Shown here: piece by piece, positions 32,765 through 41,912 of the stretch
Layout: the number at the start of each line of letters is the position of its first letter
Position numbering within the stretch: the first letter of the stretch is position 1
Assembly: GCA_047404135.1 (NCBI GenBank)
Contig: JBDOIT010000002.1
Coordinates: forward strand, 372,001-436,000
Origin: JAHZKS01 sp047404135
Lineage (GTDB): Bacteria; Pseudomonadota; Alphaproteobacteria; Rickettsiales; JABSSG01
DNA: 64,000 nucleotides
Direction: 5' to 3'
Translations under genes and position numbers: made by a program
Notes under the pieces: model-generated
Told to the model about the DNA's origin: nothing
Databases searched by the model: none
The model's input: only the letters and a program-made list of their open reading frames with translations

Positions 32765-34510
32765 TTATTTCTGTTTCTTGTGATACAGTCTATAATACTC
32801 TTTCTTATTATCAAGCAATTCTTTGTGTTTTCCACTTTCGACCACAACTCCATTTTTCATCACATAGATAAGGTCAGCAGATTGTATAGAAGATAATCGG
32901 TGTGTAACGAATATAATAGTCTTTGAGGGTTTAAGTTTTTCTACTGCTTCTTTGATTGCTTGTTCGGAAGATTGATCAAGAGATGAGGTTGCTTCGTCAA
33001 AAATCATTATTTTTGCATTTTTATACATTGCACGAGCTATGGCAATTCTTTGTCTTTGTCCCCCAGATAATTCAATTCCAAAATGCCCTACTTTAGTATT
33101 ATATTTTTCTGGAAGATCTTGAACAAAATCCAGAGCTGCTGCTTTTGATGCGGCTTCTATCTTCTGCTTTGAGATTCTGGCTTTGCTACCGTAGTGTATG
33201 TTTTGTGTGATAGTAGAATTAAACAGCATAATATCTTGGCTTACTATGGATATATTTTCTCTTACAGATTGCGGAGAAACATCTTTTGTGTTTTGACCAT
33301 CAATAAGTATTTTACCTGAACTGGGGTCATCAAATTTCAGGAGTAAATCGAGTAACGTAGATTTTCCACTACCTGATTCACCAACAATAGCAACCATGCT
33401 ATTTTTTTTGATAGACATTGAAACACCTTTCAATGCCTCTTTCCTGGCATACTTGAATCGTATATTTTCAAAAGTGATTTCAGGCTTTTTTACTGTAAGA
33501 GATTTCTTAAAATTTTGCCTTTCAATAACACTGGGCTCATCTATAACCAAAAATATTCTATTTGCAGAAGCTAGACCATTTTGTAAGGTGATGTTGAGTG
33601 ATGCAAAGCTTTTCATGGGCTTATAGGCAGAGAATAAAGCAGCAATAAATGTAAAGAAGCTTCCTGGGCTCGTGTTTCCGGCTAGAACTTGCCTTCCTCC
33701 ATAATATATTACGGAGGCAAAAGCTAGTCCACCCAACATTTCCATGATAGGAGATGCAAGAGATTCAACTTTTATAGATTTTACATAACATAGTAACAAG
33801 TCTGCAAGGGATTTTTTTGCAGATGCAAGTTCTTGCTTTTCTGCACAGAAGGATTTGATCGCCTTTATGTTTCTAACGCTTTCATCTAGCCTGACTGCAT
33901 ATCTGCTTAATTCTTCTTGTATGGCATGAGAGACTTTTGTTACCCGTTTGCCCATCTTCACTATAGGGAATACACCTATGGGGAATACAACAAAAGCGAT
34001 TAGAGCTAATATTGGGTCATTATAGAACATAAGTGCTAGGAGGAAGATAAGAGTAAGAGATTCTCTGAATATGCTTACTAACATCAGGGAAATAGAGTTT
34101 TTTAGCGTTAAGATGTCATTTGTAAATCTAGAAAGAAAATGTCCAGAGGAATGCTGATTTAGAAATTTTAAATCTGAATTTAGCAATTTCTTATATAAGT
34201 CTAACTGAATATCATTAATTACACTCTGGCCAACAAATTTAATTAAATAATCTTGCATGTACTCAGATGACGTCTTTACTAAAGTTATGAGAACAGCTAC
34301 AGCGGGAATTAGTGTCATCAGATCCTTTTTATTATTCACCAATACGCCATCTAAAGCAGGCTTCACTAGCCATACGTAGAATGCGCTAGCTGCAGCCGAT
34401 GCAATCATAAAGAAAGCAGATATTAGTATTTTGTTTTTGTAAGGTGATATGTAAGACCCAAATATCCTCTTCAGCAGGCTAGAAGTGTTGTATTTTATAT
34501 TAGAATCCAT
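32765..34510 (-). CDS. msbA: Lipid A/phospholipid flippase-type ABC transporter (MsbA-like)
   Basis: A 581-residue half-transporter with an N-terminal six-helix domain (about 20-315) and a C-terminal ATPase (about 345-575). Walker A is GESGSGKSTL, the Q loop is VSQDIMLF, the signature ELSGGQRQRIAIARAM, Walker B MIFDEATSSLD and the switch VTHRLS. The fold and HSGHFLSRFTNDI intracellular loop fit MsbA, which flips lipid A-core across the inner membrane. As LptD and an O-antigen exporter are also encoded, LPS flipping is plausible, although related exporters in Rickettsiales carry other lipids. It sits between yajC and the PhoB-like regulator. Confidence 0.8.
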   Translation of the reverse strand: MDSNIKYNTSSLLKRIFGSYISPYKNKILISAFFMIASAAASAFYVWLVKPALDGVLVNNKKDLMTLIPAVAVLITLVKTSSEYMQDYLIKFVGQSVINDIQLDLYKKLLNSDLKFLNQHSSGHFLSRFTNDILTLKNSISLMLVSIFRESLTLIFLLALMFYNDPILALIAFVVFPIGVFPIVKMGKRVTKVSHAIQEELSRYAVRLDESVRNIKAIKSFCAEKQELASAKKSLADLLLCYVKSIKVESLASPIMEMLGGLAFASVIYYGGRQVLAGNTSPGSFFTFIAALFSAYKPMKSFASLNITLQNGLASANRIFLVIDEPSVIERQNFKKSLTVKKPEITFENIRFKYARKEALKGVSMSIKKNSMVAIVGESGSGKSTLLDLLLKFDDPSSGKILIDGQNTKDVSPQSVRENISIVSQDIMLFNSTITQNIHYGSKARISKQKIEAASKAAALDFVQDLPEKYNTKVGHFGIELSGGQRQRIAIARAMYKNAKIMIFDEATSSLDQSSEQAIKEAVEKLKPSKTIIFVTHRLSSIQSADLIYVMKNGVVVESGKHKELLDNKKEYYRLYHKKQK

Positions 34511-34518
34511 AAGTATAG

Positions 34519-35235
34519 TTATGCTGTTTCAGATGATTCTAGACAATAACCAGAGGAACGTATAGTTTTTATTGAGTGCGCGCGCTGTCCTGGCTCACTT
34601 AATGCGGATCTAAGTCTGTTAATATGTACATCTATAGTTCTTGGCTCAACATTTTTTGATTTTCCCCATACATATTCCATAATATCTTCTCTAGAAAAAA
34701 TTTTTTTAGGGTCTTCTATAAAGCATTTCAGGATCTTAAATTCTGTAGGGCCAAGATGAACTTCTCTTTTGTTTTTTGTTACTTTATAAGACATTAAGTT
34801 AATTGATATGTTCCCATAACTTAGAATTTTTTTTCTTAGATTAGGCTTGTGCTTATTCAGAGCATGGTTCACCTTTGAGAGAATGTCGGAAGCGCTGTAA
34901 TGCGACGGTATGTAATCATCAAACCCATTCTCTAAATCCATCAGATCATCAAGAGAGTCAGAATGGTCTGCAACAATTAGCACAGGGATATCCCCAGAAG
35001 CCTGTTTGGTTTTAATTAAAGTACACACTTCTATTCCAGACAGCCCCTCCAACTTTGATTGCACAAGAACTAGGTGAGGTTTAGTTGACTGTGAGTTAAA
35101 TAATTTTAAAGCATCATCGCTATTGTTTTTTGAAATAACTATAAACCCACTACGCTCTAATATATTGGATATTGCTGTTCTGGAAACTAGGTCAGAATCT
35201 ATAACCAAGATTGTCGGTGGTAGAAGCGATTGCAT
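34519..35235 (-). CDS. PhoB/OmpR-family regulator with degenerate receiver domain
   Basis: A 238-residue protein with an N-terminal receiver fold (about 5-125) and a C-terminal winged helix (about 140-235). The DNA-binding part is clearly PhoB-like: VHLGPTEFKILKCFIEDP, KKIFSREDIMEYVWGK, RTIDVHINRLRSALSEPG and KTIRSSGYCLE. In the receiver the phosphoacceptor Asp (LLDWMLPG in E. coli PhoB) is Gln (Q59 in LVLVQSKLEG), the switch Thr is Val (V88 in IVADHS), and the conserved Lys is Ser (S111 in DDYIPSHY). It therefore should not accept phosphate in the usual way. No sensor kinase gene is adjacent. The ATG at 35235 is preferred over a TTG nine codons upstream. It is not CtrA. Confidence 0.85.
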   Translation of the reverse strand: MQSLLPPTILVIDSDLVSRTAISNILERSGFIVISKNNSDDALKLFNSQSTKPHLVLVQSKLEGLSGIEVCTLIKTKQASGDIPVLIVADHSDSLDDLMDLENGFDDYIPSHYSASDILSKVNHALNKHKPNLRKKILSYGNISINLMSYKVTKNKREVHLGPTEFKILKCFIEDPKKIFSREDIMEYVWGKSKNVEPRTIDVHINRLRSALSEPGQRAHSIKTIRSSGYCLESSETA

Positions 35236-35330
35236 GATTAACACCGCATTACAAGTTAACAAATTTTACATATACATAACATGTTTCACTATTATGTAAA
35301 TGATATTTTACTTTTTTCAGAAAGTATTAT

Positions 35331-35630
35331 CTAAAAAGCTGAATTTACTACTCCGTATATAGCCATATTTTTTAAAAACCCGATTGCTAAATAAAGCGCC
35401 AGAGGCGAAAGATCTATTGCTCCAAATAAAGGTAGGAAGCGTCTAATCTTATTTAAGGCAGGCTTTATTATGGAGTCCAAAAAATGCTTTATGCTCCTGA
35501 CAAAACGATTATCATAATTTATGATATCGAAATGAACCAACAAGCTGAGAATAATCCACGCTGTTAGGAAGAAAGAATATATATCCAGCATTGTTATCAG
35601 AAGCTTTAGTAATGAAGATACTATAAACAT
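35331..35630 (-). CDS. yggT: YggT-family membrane protein
   Basis: A 99-residue inner-membrane protein with two hydrophobic helices (about 4-30 and 68-95). The loop with RFVRSIKHFLDSIIKPALNKIRRFLP, followed by FGAIDLSPLALYLAI, is the YggT signature. Family members are linked to osmotic tolerance and, in plants and cyanobacteria, to photosystem assembly and cell division; the bacterial role is unsettled. It begins four bases after the htpG stop, so it is probably co-expressed with that heat-shock gene. Confidence 0.86.
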   Translation of the reverse strand: MFIVSSLLKLLITMLDIYSFFLTAWIILSLLVHFDIINYDNRFVRSIKHFLDSIIKPALNKIRRFLPLFGAIDLSPLALYLAIGFLKNMAIYGVVNSAF

Positions 35631-35634
35631 ACCG

Positions 35635-37491
35635 CTATATCACGCATGATTTCAAAACATCTGTCATTCTTTTGGAGAAATCTACAGTATTTTGTAGGGG
35701 CTCTCCTTCTAAGATGCAAGCTTGATCAAAAAGAAGCCTTACTGAACCTTCTGTATGACAATTAGTAGCACCAGATTCTACTTTTTCTGCGATACGCTCT
35801 ATCACTTTGTGTTTCGGGTTTATTTCTAATATCTTTGAAGATGGTGTTTTTAATTGCTTTTGTTCAGCAAGAAGCCTTTCCATTCTGATGTCCATTGCTC
35901 CCTCTCCTACAGCTAGACACACAGGACTATCTGTAAGCTTCTTGGAGATTTTTATATCTTTCACAGCTTCTCCTAAGGTTTCTTTAAAGTACTTCACTAG
36001 TTTTTCGTGGTCTTTTTTGTGCTTCTCGTCTGCTTTTTGATCATCCTTATCTTTACTAAGATCAATATCACTTCTAGTGACAGATTTAATGTCTTTTTCT
36101 TTATATTGACTTACGACATTTGTCCAAAAATTATCTACAGAGTCGGAGAACAGAAGGATATCAAACCCTTTCTCTGAGAATCCCTCTAGTTGTGGGTGAT
36201 TTTTGATACTTTCTTCGCTATCTCCACTTATATAGTATATAGATTCTTGGTCTTCAGGCATGCTATCGATATACTCTTTCATCGTAATATATTTATCTGC
36301 CTTTAAGCTTTTGAATAAACAGGCATCCAAGATTTGCTCGTGGTTATTGCCAAACTCACAAAGGCCTTCTTTTAATGCAGCTCCAAAATTATCCCAGAAT
36401 GTTATGTAAGAATCTCTATCTGAAGAAAGTTTTTTGCTTAATTCGGATATAACTTTTTTAGTTACGGCAGCTTTAATCTTTTCTAGCACTCTATTATGCT
36501 GCAGAGTTTCTCTGCTGATATTCAGAGGTAGATCTTGGGAGTCTATTACTCCGCGTAAGAAACGTAAATATTGAGGAATGACATCTACTCCTTCATCATT
36601 AATGAAGACTCTTTTGATATATAGCTTTACACTTCTTTTTCGGTCTGGGTGGAAGAGGTCAAAAGTTTTGCTATCAGGTATGAAAAGTAAGTTTGTATAC
36701 TCAACAGCACCTTCATTGTGGTTATGAATGGTTATCCAAGGGTCTCCTGGCAGAGAGGATACCTTTTTATAGAACGCACTGTAGTCTTCTTCTTTAATAT
36801 CTGATTTAGATTTTTTCCAAAGAGCAGAGGAGCTATTGAGGGTAGCATTATCTTTTCCTTCTTCTTTGAACTCTACAGGGATAGAGATGTGATCAGAGTA
36901 AGCGCTTACTACATGGTTAATTTTAAACTGATCTAAATATTCTTCTTCTCCTTCTTTAAGATGTAATGTGATTTCTGTTCCTACAGAGAAATCTTTGTCG
37001 TCTGATTCTGAGATAGTAAACTCACCATCTCCTTTTGATGACCATACCCATGCTTTATCTTCGAGTATTTTTTTTGTTTTTACTGACATAGAATTTGCAA
37101 CCATGAATCCAGAATAGAAACCAACTCCAAATTGCCCAATTAACTCTAAGTCTTTATTCCCGTCTCCAGTGAGTTGCTCTAAGAATTTTTGTGTTCCGGA
37201 CCTAGCAATAGTGCCAAGATTTTCTATGAGATCCTGCTTGTTCATTCCTATCCCATAATCTCTGAGGGATAATGTTTTCTTTTCTTTATCAGCAGAGATT
37301 ACTATTTTCAGAGCTTCGTGACTGATGGAATCTGTTTTTGCAGCTTCAAATCTTAATTTGTCAGATGCATCGGATGCATTGGAAATAAGCTCACGCAAGA
37401 AGATGTCTTTATTGGTGTAAAGGGAGTGGATCATTAAGTTTAAAACTTTTCCAACTTCTGCATCAAATTTCCTTGTTTCTACTTTGCTCAT
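35635..37491 (-). CDS. htpG: Chaperone HtpG (Hsp90)
   Basis: Bacterial Hsp90, 618 residues. The N-terminal GHKL ATPase has FLRELISNASDASDKLRF, SLRDYGIGMNKQDLI and IGQFGVGFYSGFMVA; the middle domain contains DLPLNISRETLQ with the catalytic arginine; the C-terminal dimerisation part carries MRMERLLAEQ-like DIRMERLLAEQK. It is a client-folding chaperone acting with DnaK. The ATG is fixed by the family start (VETRKFDAEVGKVLNLMIHS). A TTGAAA/CTATAT promoter 42-69 bases upstream points to control by RpoH. It is followed by yggT. Confidence 0.97.
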   Translation of the reverse strand: MSKVETRKFDAEVGKVLNLMIHSLYTNKDIFLRELISNASDASDKLRFEAAKTDSISHEALKIVISADKEKKTLSLRDYGIGMNKQDLIENLGTIARSGTQKFLEQLTGDGNKDLELIGQFGVGFYSGFMVANSMSVKTKKILEDKAWVWSSKGDGEFTISESDDKDFSVGTEITLHLKEGEEEYLDQFKINHVVSAYSDHISIPVEFKEEGKDNATLNSSSALWKKSKSDIKEEDYSAFYKKVSSLPGDPWITIHNHNEGAVEYTNLLFIPDSKTFDLFHPDRKRSVKLYIKRVFINDEGVDVIPQYLRFLRGVIDSQDLPLNISRETLQHNRVLEKIKAAVTKKVISELSKKLSSDRDSYITFWDNFGAALKEGLCEFGNNHEQILDACLFKSLKADKYITMKEYIDSMPEDQESIYYISGDSEESIKNHPQLEGFSEKGFDILLFSDSVDNFWTNVVSQYKEKDIKSVTRSDIDLSKDKDDQKADEKHKKDHEKLVKYFKETLGEAVKDIKISKKLTDSPVCLAVGEGAMDIRMERLLAEQKQLKTPSSKILEINPKHKVIERIAEKVESGATNCHTEGSVRLLFDQACILEGEPLQNTVDFSKRMTDVLKSCVI

Positions 37492-37532
37492 ATCCTATTC
37501 TCTGTTTTTTTGGTTTAGTAATGTTTCTTGTT

Positions 37533-37560
37533 ATATAGTGATTGTCTCTTGCCGTTTCAA
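37533..37560 (-). promoter_or_regulatory. Probable RpoH-type promoter of htpG
   Basis: On the minus strand TTGAAA (37560-37555), 16 bases, then CTATAT (37538-37533), about 42 bases before the htpG ATG. It is built like the dnaK promoter (spacer one base longer). TATATA here could also serve RpoD, so RpoH control is likely rather than proven. Confidence 0.6.
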
Positions 37561-37683
37561 TAGTTGAATAAAAAAAATATGATATTTTATATGTAATAAT
37601 AATTAATACGATTTTCGAAAATTAATAAAGTATTAAACTAAGTTTGTTAATATTTCTGTTAAACGACTTTATGTGTGGTTGAT

Positions 37684-39675
37684 ATGACAAGAAGAGGGTC
37701 ATCTTTATATATATATATTATCTTTGCACTCTTTTTTTGTGTTGTATCCTACGATGCAGCCTATGCTAAGCCTTGCTCTGCTATGGATCTAATGTCTGAA
37801 GAGAGGTGGGACTCTGCTTTAAGATGCGCAAAATCGCAATCTAACCCATTGCTGGAGAAGATGGTGTTATGGGGTGAGTATAGAGGTAGTACTAGCTCAG
37901 CTAAGACAGAAGAGATACTAACTTTTGTTGCCAAGAATCCATCATTTCCAGATACTTGGCTTCTTCAATCTATAGCAGAAAATAAAATCAACTCTGATAC
38001 AGATAAGGCTTTTTTGAAAAAATGGTTTCGTAAAAAGCTTCCGGTTACTGATCAAGGTATAAAATATTATTTGGAGATAAATGGGAATCAATTGGGGAAA
38101 AAGAATCTGTCTGCATGGGTAAAAAAGGCGTGGATACATGTTGAATATAATGCTGCAGAGAGAAGGGGGTTTTTGGGTAAATATAGAAAACACCTTACAC
38201 ACAGTGATCATATTAAGAAAATAGACCATATGATCTGGCAGGGTTACACAAGAGTAGATAATGACTTATTGGGGTTGGTGAATAATGATTTTAGAAAGTT
38301 ATTTGAAGCCCGTTTAAAAATACTTAGAAACCAAAGCAATATTAATTCTATAGTTTCCAGTGTTCCCAAAAAACTAAGATCTGCTCCTGGATTCTTATAC
38401 GCAAGGGCTGCTTGGTATCAGAAAAGAGGTCAGTACGGTAAAATAGCTAAATTGGTTCTGGATCATCATGGATATGTAAGGACTTTAAGATCGGATGTTT
38501 GGTTTAAGATGAGAGCTCGAACTGCATTAGAGATGGCGCAAAAAGGCCATTATAAAACAGCATATGCAATGTCGAGCGTACATAACTACGGGAATGCTGT
38601 GAACTATGTAGATGGAGAGTGGTTTGCGGGTAAGGTTGCTTGGGTTTACCAGAATAATGCAAAGCGTGCTTTAAAACATTTTCAGAATATACAGAAGAAA
38701 TCTAAATATGCGATCAGTAGATCTAAAAGTGCATATTGGTCTGGTTTAATGTACCAAAAACTAGGGAATAAGGATAAGGCAACTTCAAATTTTAACATTG
38801 CTGCAGAATATCCTGATACCTATTATGGGCAACTGGCAATTACTAAGATCAAAAGGAATAAGAACATTCAGCCTGTAGATAAAACACCTACTATCAGTCA
38901 GTCTGATAGGGATTGGGTAGAGAATAATGATTTTGTGCGGGCTAGTAGGATATTTGCAAAAGCAAAGCAGCACCAGATCTCAAGAAAATTTGCAGCGGCA
39001 GCATATAGATATGCGAATACTGCTGGGAAAAAGTATCTGTTAACGCAGATAGGGTATCAGAAAAAGCTTTACGCATTATCAGTGTTGTATAGCAAGATAT
39101 CAGGACGCGGCGGGTTATTATTTGCAGAATCTGGATATCCTTTGGTGAATCTCAACTCAGCTAATAAAAGTGTTGAGAAGGCTTTGATACTATCTTTAAT
39201 TAGGCAGGAAAGTGAGTTTGACACAAATGCTCTAAGTCCCGCTGGAGCAATGGGACTAATGCAGCTAATGTACGCTACTGCGCAAGATGTTAGTAAAGAC
39301 TTGGGTATCAGGATTAGTAAAGAGAAATTATTCAACAGTCCTTCATTAAATATCAAACTAGGAAGTCACTATATAGCTTCGCTACTAGAGAGATATGATA
39401 ATCATTATATCCTAGCAATTGCTGCTTATAATGGTGGCCCACACAATGTTGATAAATGGATCAAAGCATATGGCGACCCCAGAGGTATGAGTGATCTTGA
39501 TGATGTAGTGGAGTGGGTAGAAAAAATACCATTCTATGAGACTAGAGCGTATGTGCAGCATGTTCTAAGTAATATGCAGATATATAAAAACATACTCAAA
39601 AGCCGTGCTCAGAAAACTAAAATTAAACAAGTTAAGATAAGTCTAGCGAATGATTTGGTAAGAAAATCTCGATAA
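37684..39675 (+). CDS. slt: Soluble lytic murein transglycosylase
   Basis: Periplasmic enzyme that cleaves peptidoglycan glycan strands to 1,6-anhydromuropeptides. The start has a signal peptide (residues 1-28, hydrophobic core IYIIFALFFCVVSYDAA, cleavage near AYA-KP). A long helical, TPR-like superhelix domain follows (about 40-480), then the SLT domain with catalytic Glu in SLIRQESEFD, the NALSPAGAMGLMQLM motif and AIAAYNGGPHNV. 663 residues matches Slt70-type enzymes. The ATG at 37684 is chosen; a GTG three codons upstream is possible. The upstream gap of about 190 bases is very AT-rich and shared with the divergent htpG. Confidence 0.92.
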   Translation: MTRRGSSLYIYIIFALFFCVVSYDAAYAKPCSAMDLMSEERWDSALRCAKSQSNPLLEKMVLWGEYRGSTSSAKTEEILTFVAKNPSFPDTWLLQSIAENKINSDTDKAFLKKWFRKKLPVTDQGIKYYLEINGNQLGKKNLSAWVKKAWIHVEYNAAERRGFLGKYRKHLTHSDHIKKIDHMIWQGYTRVDNDLLGLVNNDFRKLFEARLKILRNQSNINSIVSSVPKKLRSAPGFLYARAAWYQKRGQYGKIAKLVLDHHGYVRTLRSDVWFKMRARTALEMAQKGHYKTAYAMSSVHNYGNAVNYVDGEWFAGKVAWVYQNNAKRALKHFQNIQKKSKYAISRSKSAYWSGLMYQKLGNKDKATSNFNIAAEYPDTYYGQLAITKIKRNKNIQPVDKTPTISQSDRDWVENNDFVRASRIFAKAKQHQISRKFAAAAYRYANTAGKKYLLTQIGYQKKLYALSVLYSKISGRGGLLFAESGYPLVNLNSANKSVEKALILSLIRQESEFDTNALSPAGAMGLMQLMYATAQDVSKDLGIRISKEKLFNSPSLNIKLGSHYIASLLERYDNHYILAIAAYNGGPHNVDKWIKAYGDPRGMSDLDDVVEWVEKIPFYETRAYVQHVLSNMQIYKNILKSRAQKTKIKQVKISLANDLVRKSR

Positions 39676-39676
39676 G

Positions 39677-39898
39677 TTATCCAATATCGGTACTAGTTCT
39701 TTTGAATTTCTTCTTCTCGCCACTCCAATGATACTGATTTGTAACTCTTTTGATCTCTGAGACCATGATGTCTCCATTAGGCATCTGTACTACTTCTGAC
39801 CCTTGTCGTAAAGAATCTGTAATTAGGGCAGACGATTTGCAGATATATTGTGGATCTTTAAATAAATCCAGGCCCTCTTTTTCCTTTTGTTTTGACAT
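39677..39898 (-). CDS. Small conserved-looking protein of unknown function
   Basis: A 73-residue soluble protein with one base between its stop and the convergent slt stop. It starts with a charged segment and has the central block FKDPQYICKSSALITDSLRQ, then GDIMVSEIKRVTNQYHWS. Its style recalls short Rickettsiales-only families (DUF2671 came to mind from memory, unverified). Regular strand-like alternation in the second half suggests a folded beta domain. No ribosome site stands out; the ATG is at the start of an uninterrupted frame. I cannot assign function. Confidence 0.6.
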   Translation of the reverse strand: MSKQKEKEGLDLFKDPQYICKSSALITDSLRQGSEVVQMPNGDIMVSEIKRVTNQYHWSGEKKKFKRTSTDIG

Positions 39899-39981
39899 CC
39901 CCCCTATTGTTTAACCCGACTTAAAAAAACCAGCGCACGCATTAGACATCAAAATAAAAAATAGTCAATAAGATATTGTAA

Positions 39982-40722
39982 TTACTTTTGATGCATTAGG
40001 TAATATGCATCAAAAGTAAGTTCGATTTCTTTCCACCCATTAGGACCACCATATTTGTTAGGCGGCATACCTACTATGGGGCTAGCTACGTGGGAGGCGC
40101 GTATCAAGGCATTTTTTAGTGTGTTAAAAATGCTAGAGTATTTCTTTCGGTAAATGCTGCTATTTAAGCTTGCTGCATTCTCTATGCTGCCGTCCTTATT
40201 CATCTTGAGTTTGATCTTGATTACTAGTTCTTTTGGCTTGAAATCGAGTGCTACTGGGTTAGCAAATTTCTTCTCAATCTGTATTTTTATATTATCTTTT
40301 TCAGAGAGCGAGAGAGGGATATGCTCGTTATACGGTTTTGTGGAACTATTATTTGTTTTTGAATCGTTTTTGGCAGTACCGCCATTGCTTTCTAGGTCTT
40401 TTATAAGTCTATCTAAGTCATCTTCTTTTTTAGGAAGCTGTTTTTTTACAATTTTTTTAATCTTTGCTGTGTGTGTTGGCGCTTTGGCTTTGATGACTTT
40501 TTTCTGAATTGCTTTTGTGGGAGGAGGCTTAGGCAAGCTAATTTTTTTCTTGGAATGATCTTTCGATGTGTTTTTTAAATTTGTTATTTCTGATGCTTTT
40601 ATAATATCTACTGTGACGACTGTTTTTGGGTGAGTTTCTTTATAGAAGTCAGGGAGCTTGAATAAAAAAGCTATGATCAAGAGGGTGTGTAGAACCAAAG
40701 AATATTTTAAAGCTTTATACAT
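39982..40722 (-). CDS. tolA: TolA-like envelope protein
   Basis: Protein bridging inner-membrane TolQR and the periplasmic TolB-Pal in the Tol-Pal system, which constricts the outer membrane at division. One N-terminal helix (about 5-22, YSLVLHTLLIIAFLF), a Lys/Pro-rich spanning region (about 50-115, PKPPPTKA and repeated KK), and a C-terminal TolA/TonB-like domain with LVIKIKLKMNKDGSIENA. The ATG at 40722 follows the tolR stop by one base (TAAAATG); the longer reading would overlap tolR. At 246 residues it is shorter than E. coli TolA, as usual in alphaproteobacteria. TonB is an alternative, but tolQR context favours TolA. tolB and pal are not adjacent. Confidence 0.82.
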   Translation of the reverse strand: MYKALKYSLVLHTLLIIAFLFKLPDFYKETHPKTVVTVDIIKASEITNLKNTSKDHSKKKISLPKPPPTKAIQKKVIKAKAPTHTAKIKKIVKKQLPKKEDDLDRLIKDLESNGGTAKNDSKTNNSSTKPYNEHIPLSLSEKDNIKIQIEKKFANPVALDFKPKELVIKIKLKMNKDGSIENAASLNSSIYRKKYSSIFNTLKNALIRASHVASPIVGMPPNKYGGPNGWKEIELTFDAYYLMHQK

Positions 40723-40723
40723 T

Positions 40724-41146
40724 TTAGGAATCAATCTCTGTAACAAGAGAGACTTTTGAAAACCCTGCGGAATTTAGCGCTCCAATGACTTTAATTATTT
40801 TGCCATAATTTATCTGTCTATCTCCTCTCACAAACACTCTCGAGTCATATTTTTCTTTTGTAATGGCTTTGAGTTTTTTTATGAGATCCTTTTTATTGAT
40901 AGAAACATTATTTAGATAAATATTTCCAGATTTTTTGATAGAAATAGATAATGGTTCATCTTTTCCGGAGAGGGGTTTTGATTGAGCTTTAGGAAGGTCT
41001 ACTTTTATGCCGGAAACTAGCATTGGTGAAGTTACCATGAATATAATCAACAGCACTAACATTACGTCAACTAAGGGAGTGATATTGATATTATCAATAT
41101 TTCTTTTTCGACGATTTTTGCGTAGGGAATTATTCCTATTTATCAC
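40724..41146 (-). CDS. tolR: Tol-Pal system protein TolR
   Basis: ExbD/TolR-family protein of 140 residues: one helix after a basic N-terminus, with the proton-path aspartate in NITPLVDVMLVLLIIFMVT, and a small periplasmic domain ending in NSAGFSKVSLVTE. It forms the ion-driven motor with TolQ. The start is a GTG at 41146, four bases after the tolQ stop. SGKDEPLSISIKKSGNIYLN in the periplasmic part fits TolR. Order tolQ-tolR-tolA is the classical one. Confidence 0.92.
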   Translation of the reverse strand: MINRNNSLRKNRRKRNIDNINITPLVDVMLVLLIIFMVTSPMLVSGIKVDLPKAQSKPLSGKDEPLSISIKKSGNIYLNNVSINKKDLIKKLKAITKEKYDSRVFVRGDRQINYGKIIKVIGALNSAGFSKVSLVTEIDS

Positions 41147-41150
41147 GTTG

Positions 41151-41777
41151 TTATTTTAGTGTTGAGTCTATTTCTATTAAAAAATTATCTGAGTTGTCTT
41201 CGATTCTGTCTATTTTTGAATTTAGTATGTTATAGAAAACTAGAGCAGGTATTGCAGCAGCAAGACCAAGTCCAGTTGCGAATAAAGCCTCTGCGATTCC
41301 AGGGGCAACTATAGCCAGGGATGTATTTTTTGATGCGGCAATAGATTGGAAGCTGTGCATAATTCCCCATACGGTTCCGAATAGCCCTATGAATGGAGTT
41401 GCGGCTGCGATTGTAGCGAGATAGGTTAGGCCTTGTTCGAGCTTCTCAATGCTCCTATTTTTCGTTAGTAAAGCAGCTGCGCTGTGATTGCCTTCTTTAT
41501 GAGTTGCCATTGCAGCAACGAATATTTGCTCTATAGGGGCGATGGCATTATTCTTCAGATTATCAAAGATTTTATTGATGTTTTTTTTACGAAAACTTCT
41601 CTCAAAATTTTTTGTTCTTTTAGACACATAACTCACTAAAATCCATTTATGGAATATGATTGTCCAAGACCAGATTGACGCTAGGAGAAGCAAGAGTATT
41701 GTGAATTGCACAACGATATCAGCACCAGAGACTAGTTGCATAAGAGACTTTGTGTTATTTGCTGCTTCTGCTGACAT
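41151..41777 (-). CDS. tolQ: Tol-Pal system protein TolQ
   Basis: MotA/TolQ/ExbB-family proton channel subunit, 208 residues with three helices: about 20-42, 115-140 (AATPFIGLFGTVWGIMHSF) and 150-180 (AIVAPGIAEALFATGLGLAAAIPALVFYN; motif GIAEALFATGLGL). These are the family hallmarks. It starts the tolQRA run and has a 135-base gap upstream, divergent from the class C26 amidotransferase gene, where its promoter must lie. Length is slightly shorter than the usual 230. Confidence 0.93.
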   Translation of the reverse strand: MSAEAANNTKSLMQLVSGADIVVQFTILLLLLASIWSWTIIFHKWILVSYVSKRTKNFERSFRKKNINKIFDNLKNNAIAPIEQIFVAAMATHKEGNHSAAALLTKNRSIEKLEQGLTYLATIAAATPFIGLFGTVWGIMHSFQSIAASKNTSLAIVAPGIAEALFATGLGLAAAIPALVFYNILNSKIDRIEDNSDNFLIEIDSTLK

Positions 41778-41912
41778 GATAACCTCTCAAATAAAACACG
41801 GACATAAGAGTACGTCAGTTTGTGAAATTGTAAAGCTGTTTTTATATTACGGAAACCACAAAGATGTTATAATGTTCTTGAAGAGTAATTGAGTGCATTA
41901 TAAAATGAGATT

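Noticed and set aside
34519..35235. Regulator considered as CtrA, the partner of the CckA-like kinase
   Set aside because: The DNA-binding domain has VHLGPTEFKIL and RTIDVHINRLR, which match PhoB and not the CtrA winged helix.
37621..37683. Possible CtrA-type TTAA-N7-TTAA box before slt
   Set aside because: The two TTAA words are 8 bases apart (TTAATATTTCTGTTAA), not 7, and the region is very AT-rich, so this is probably chance.
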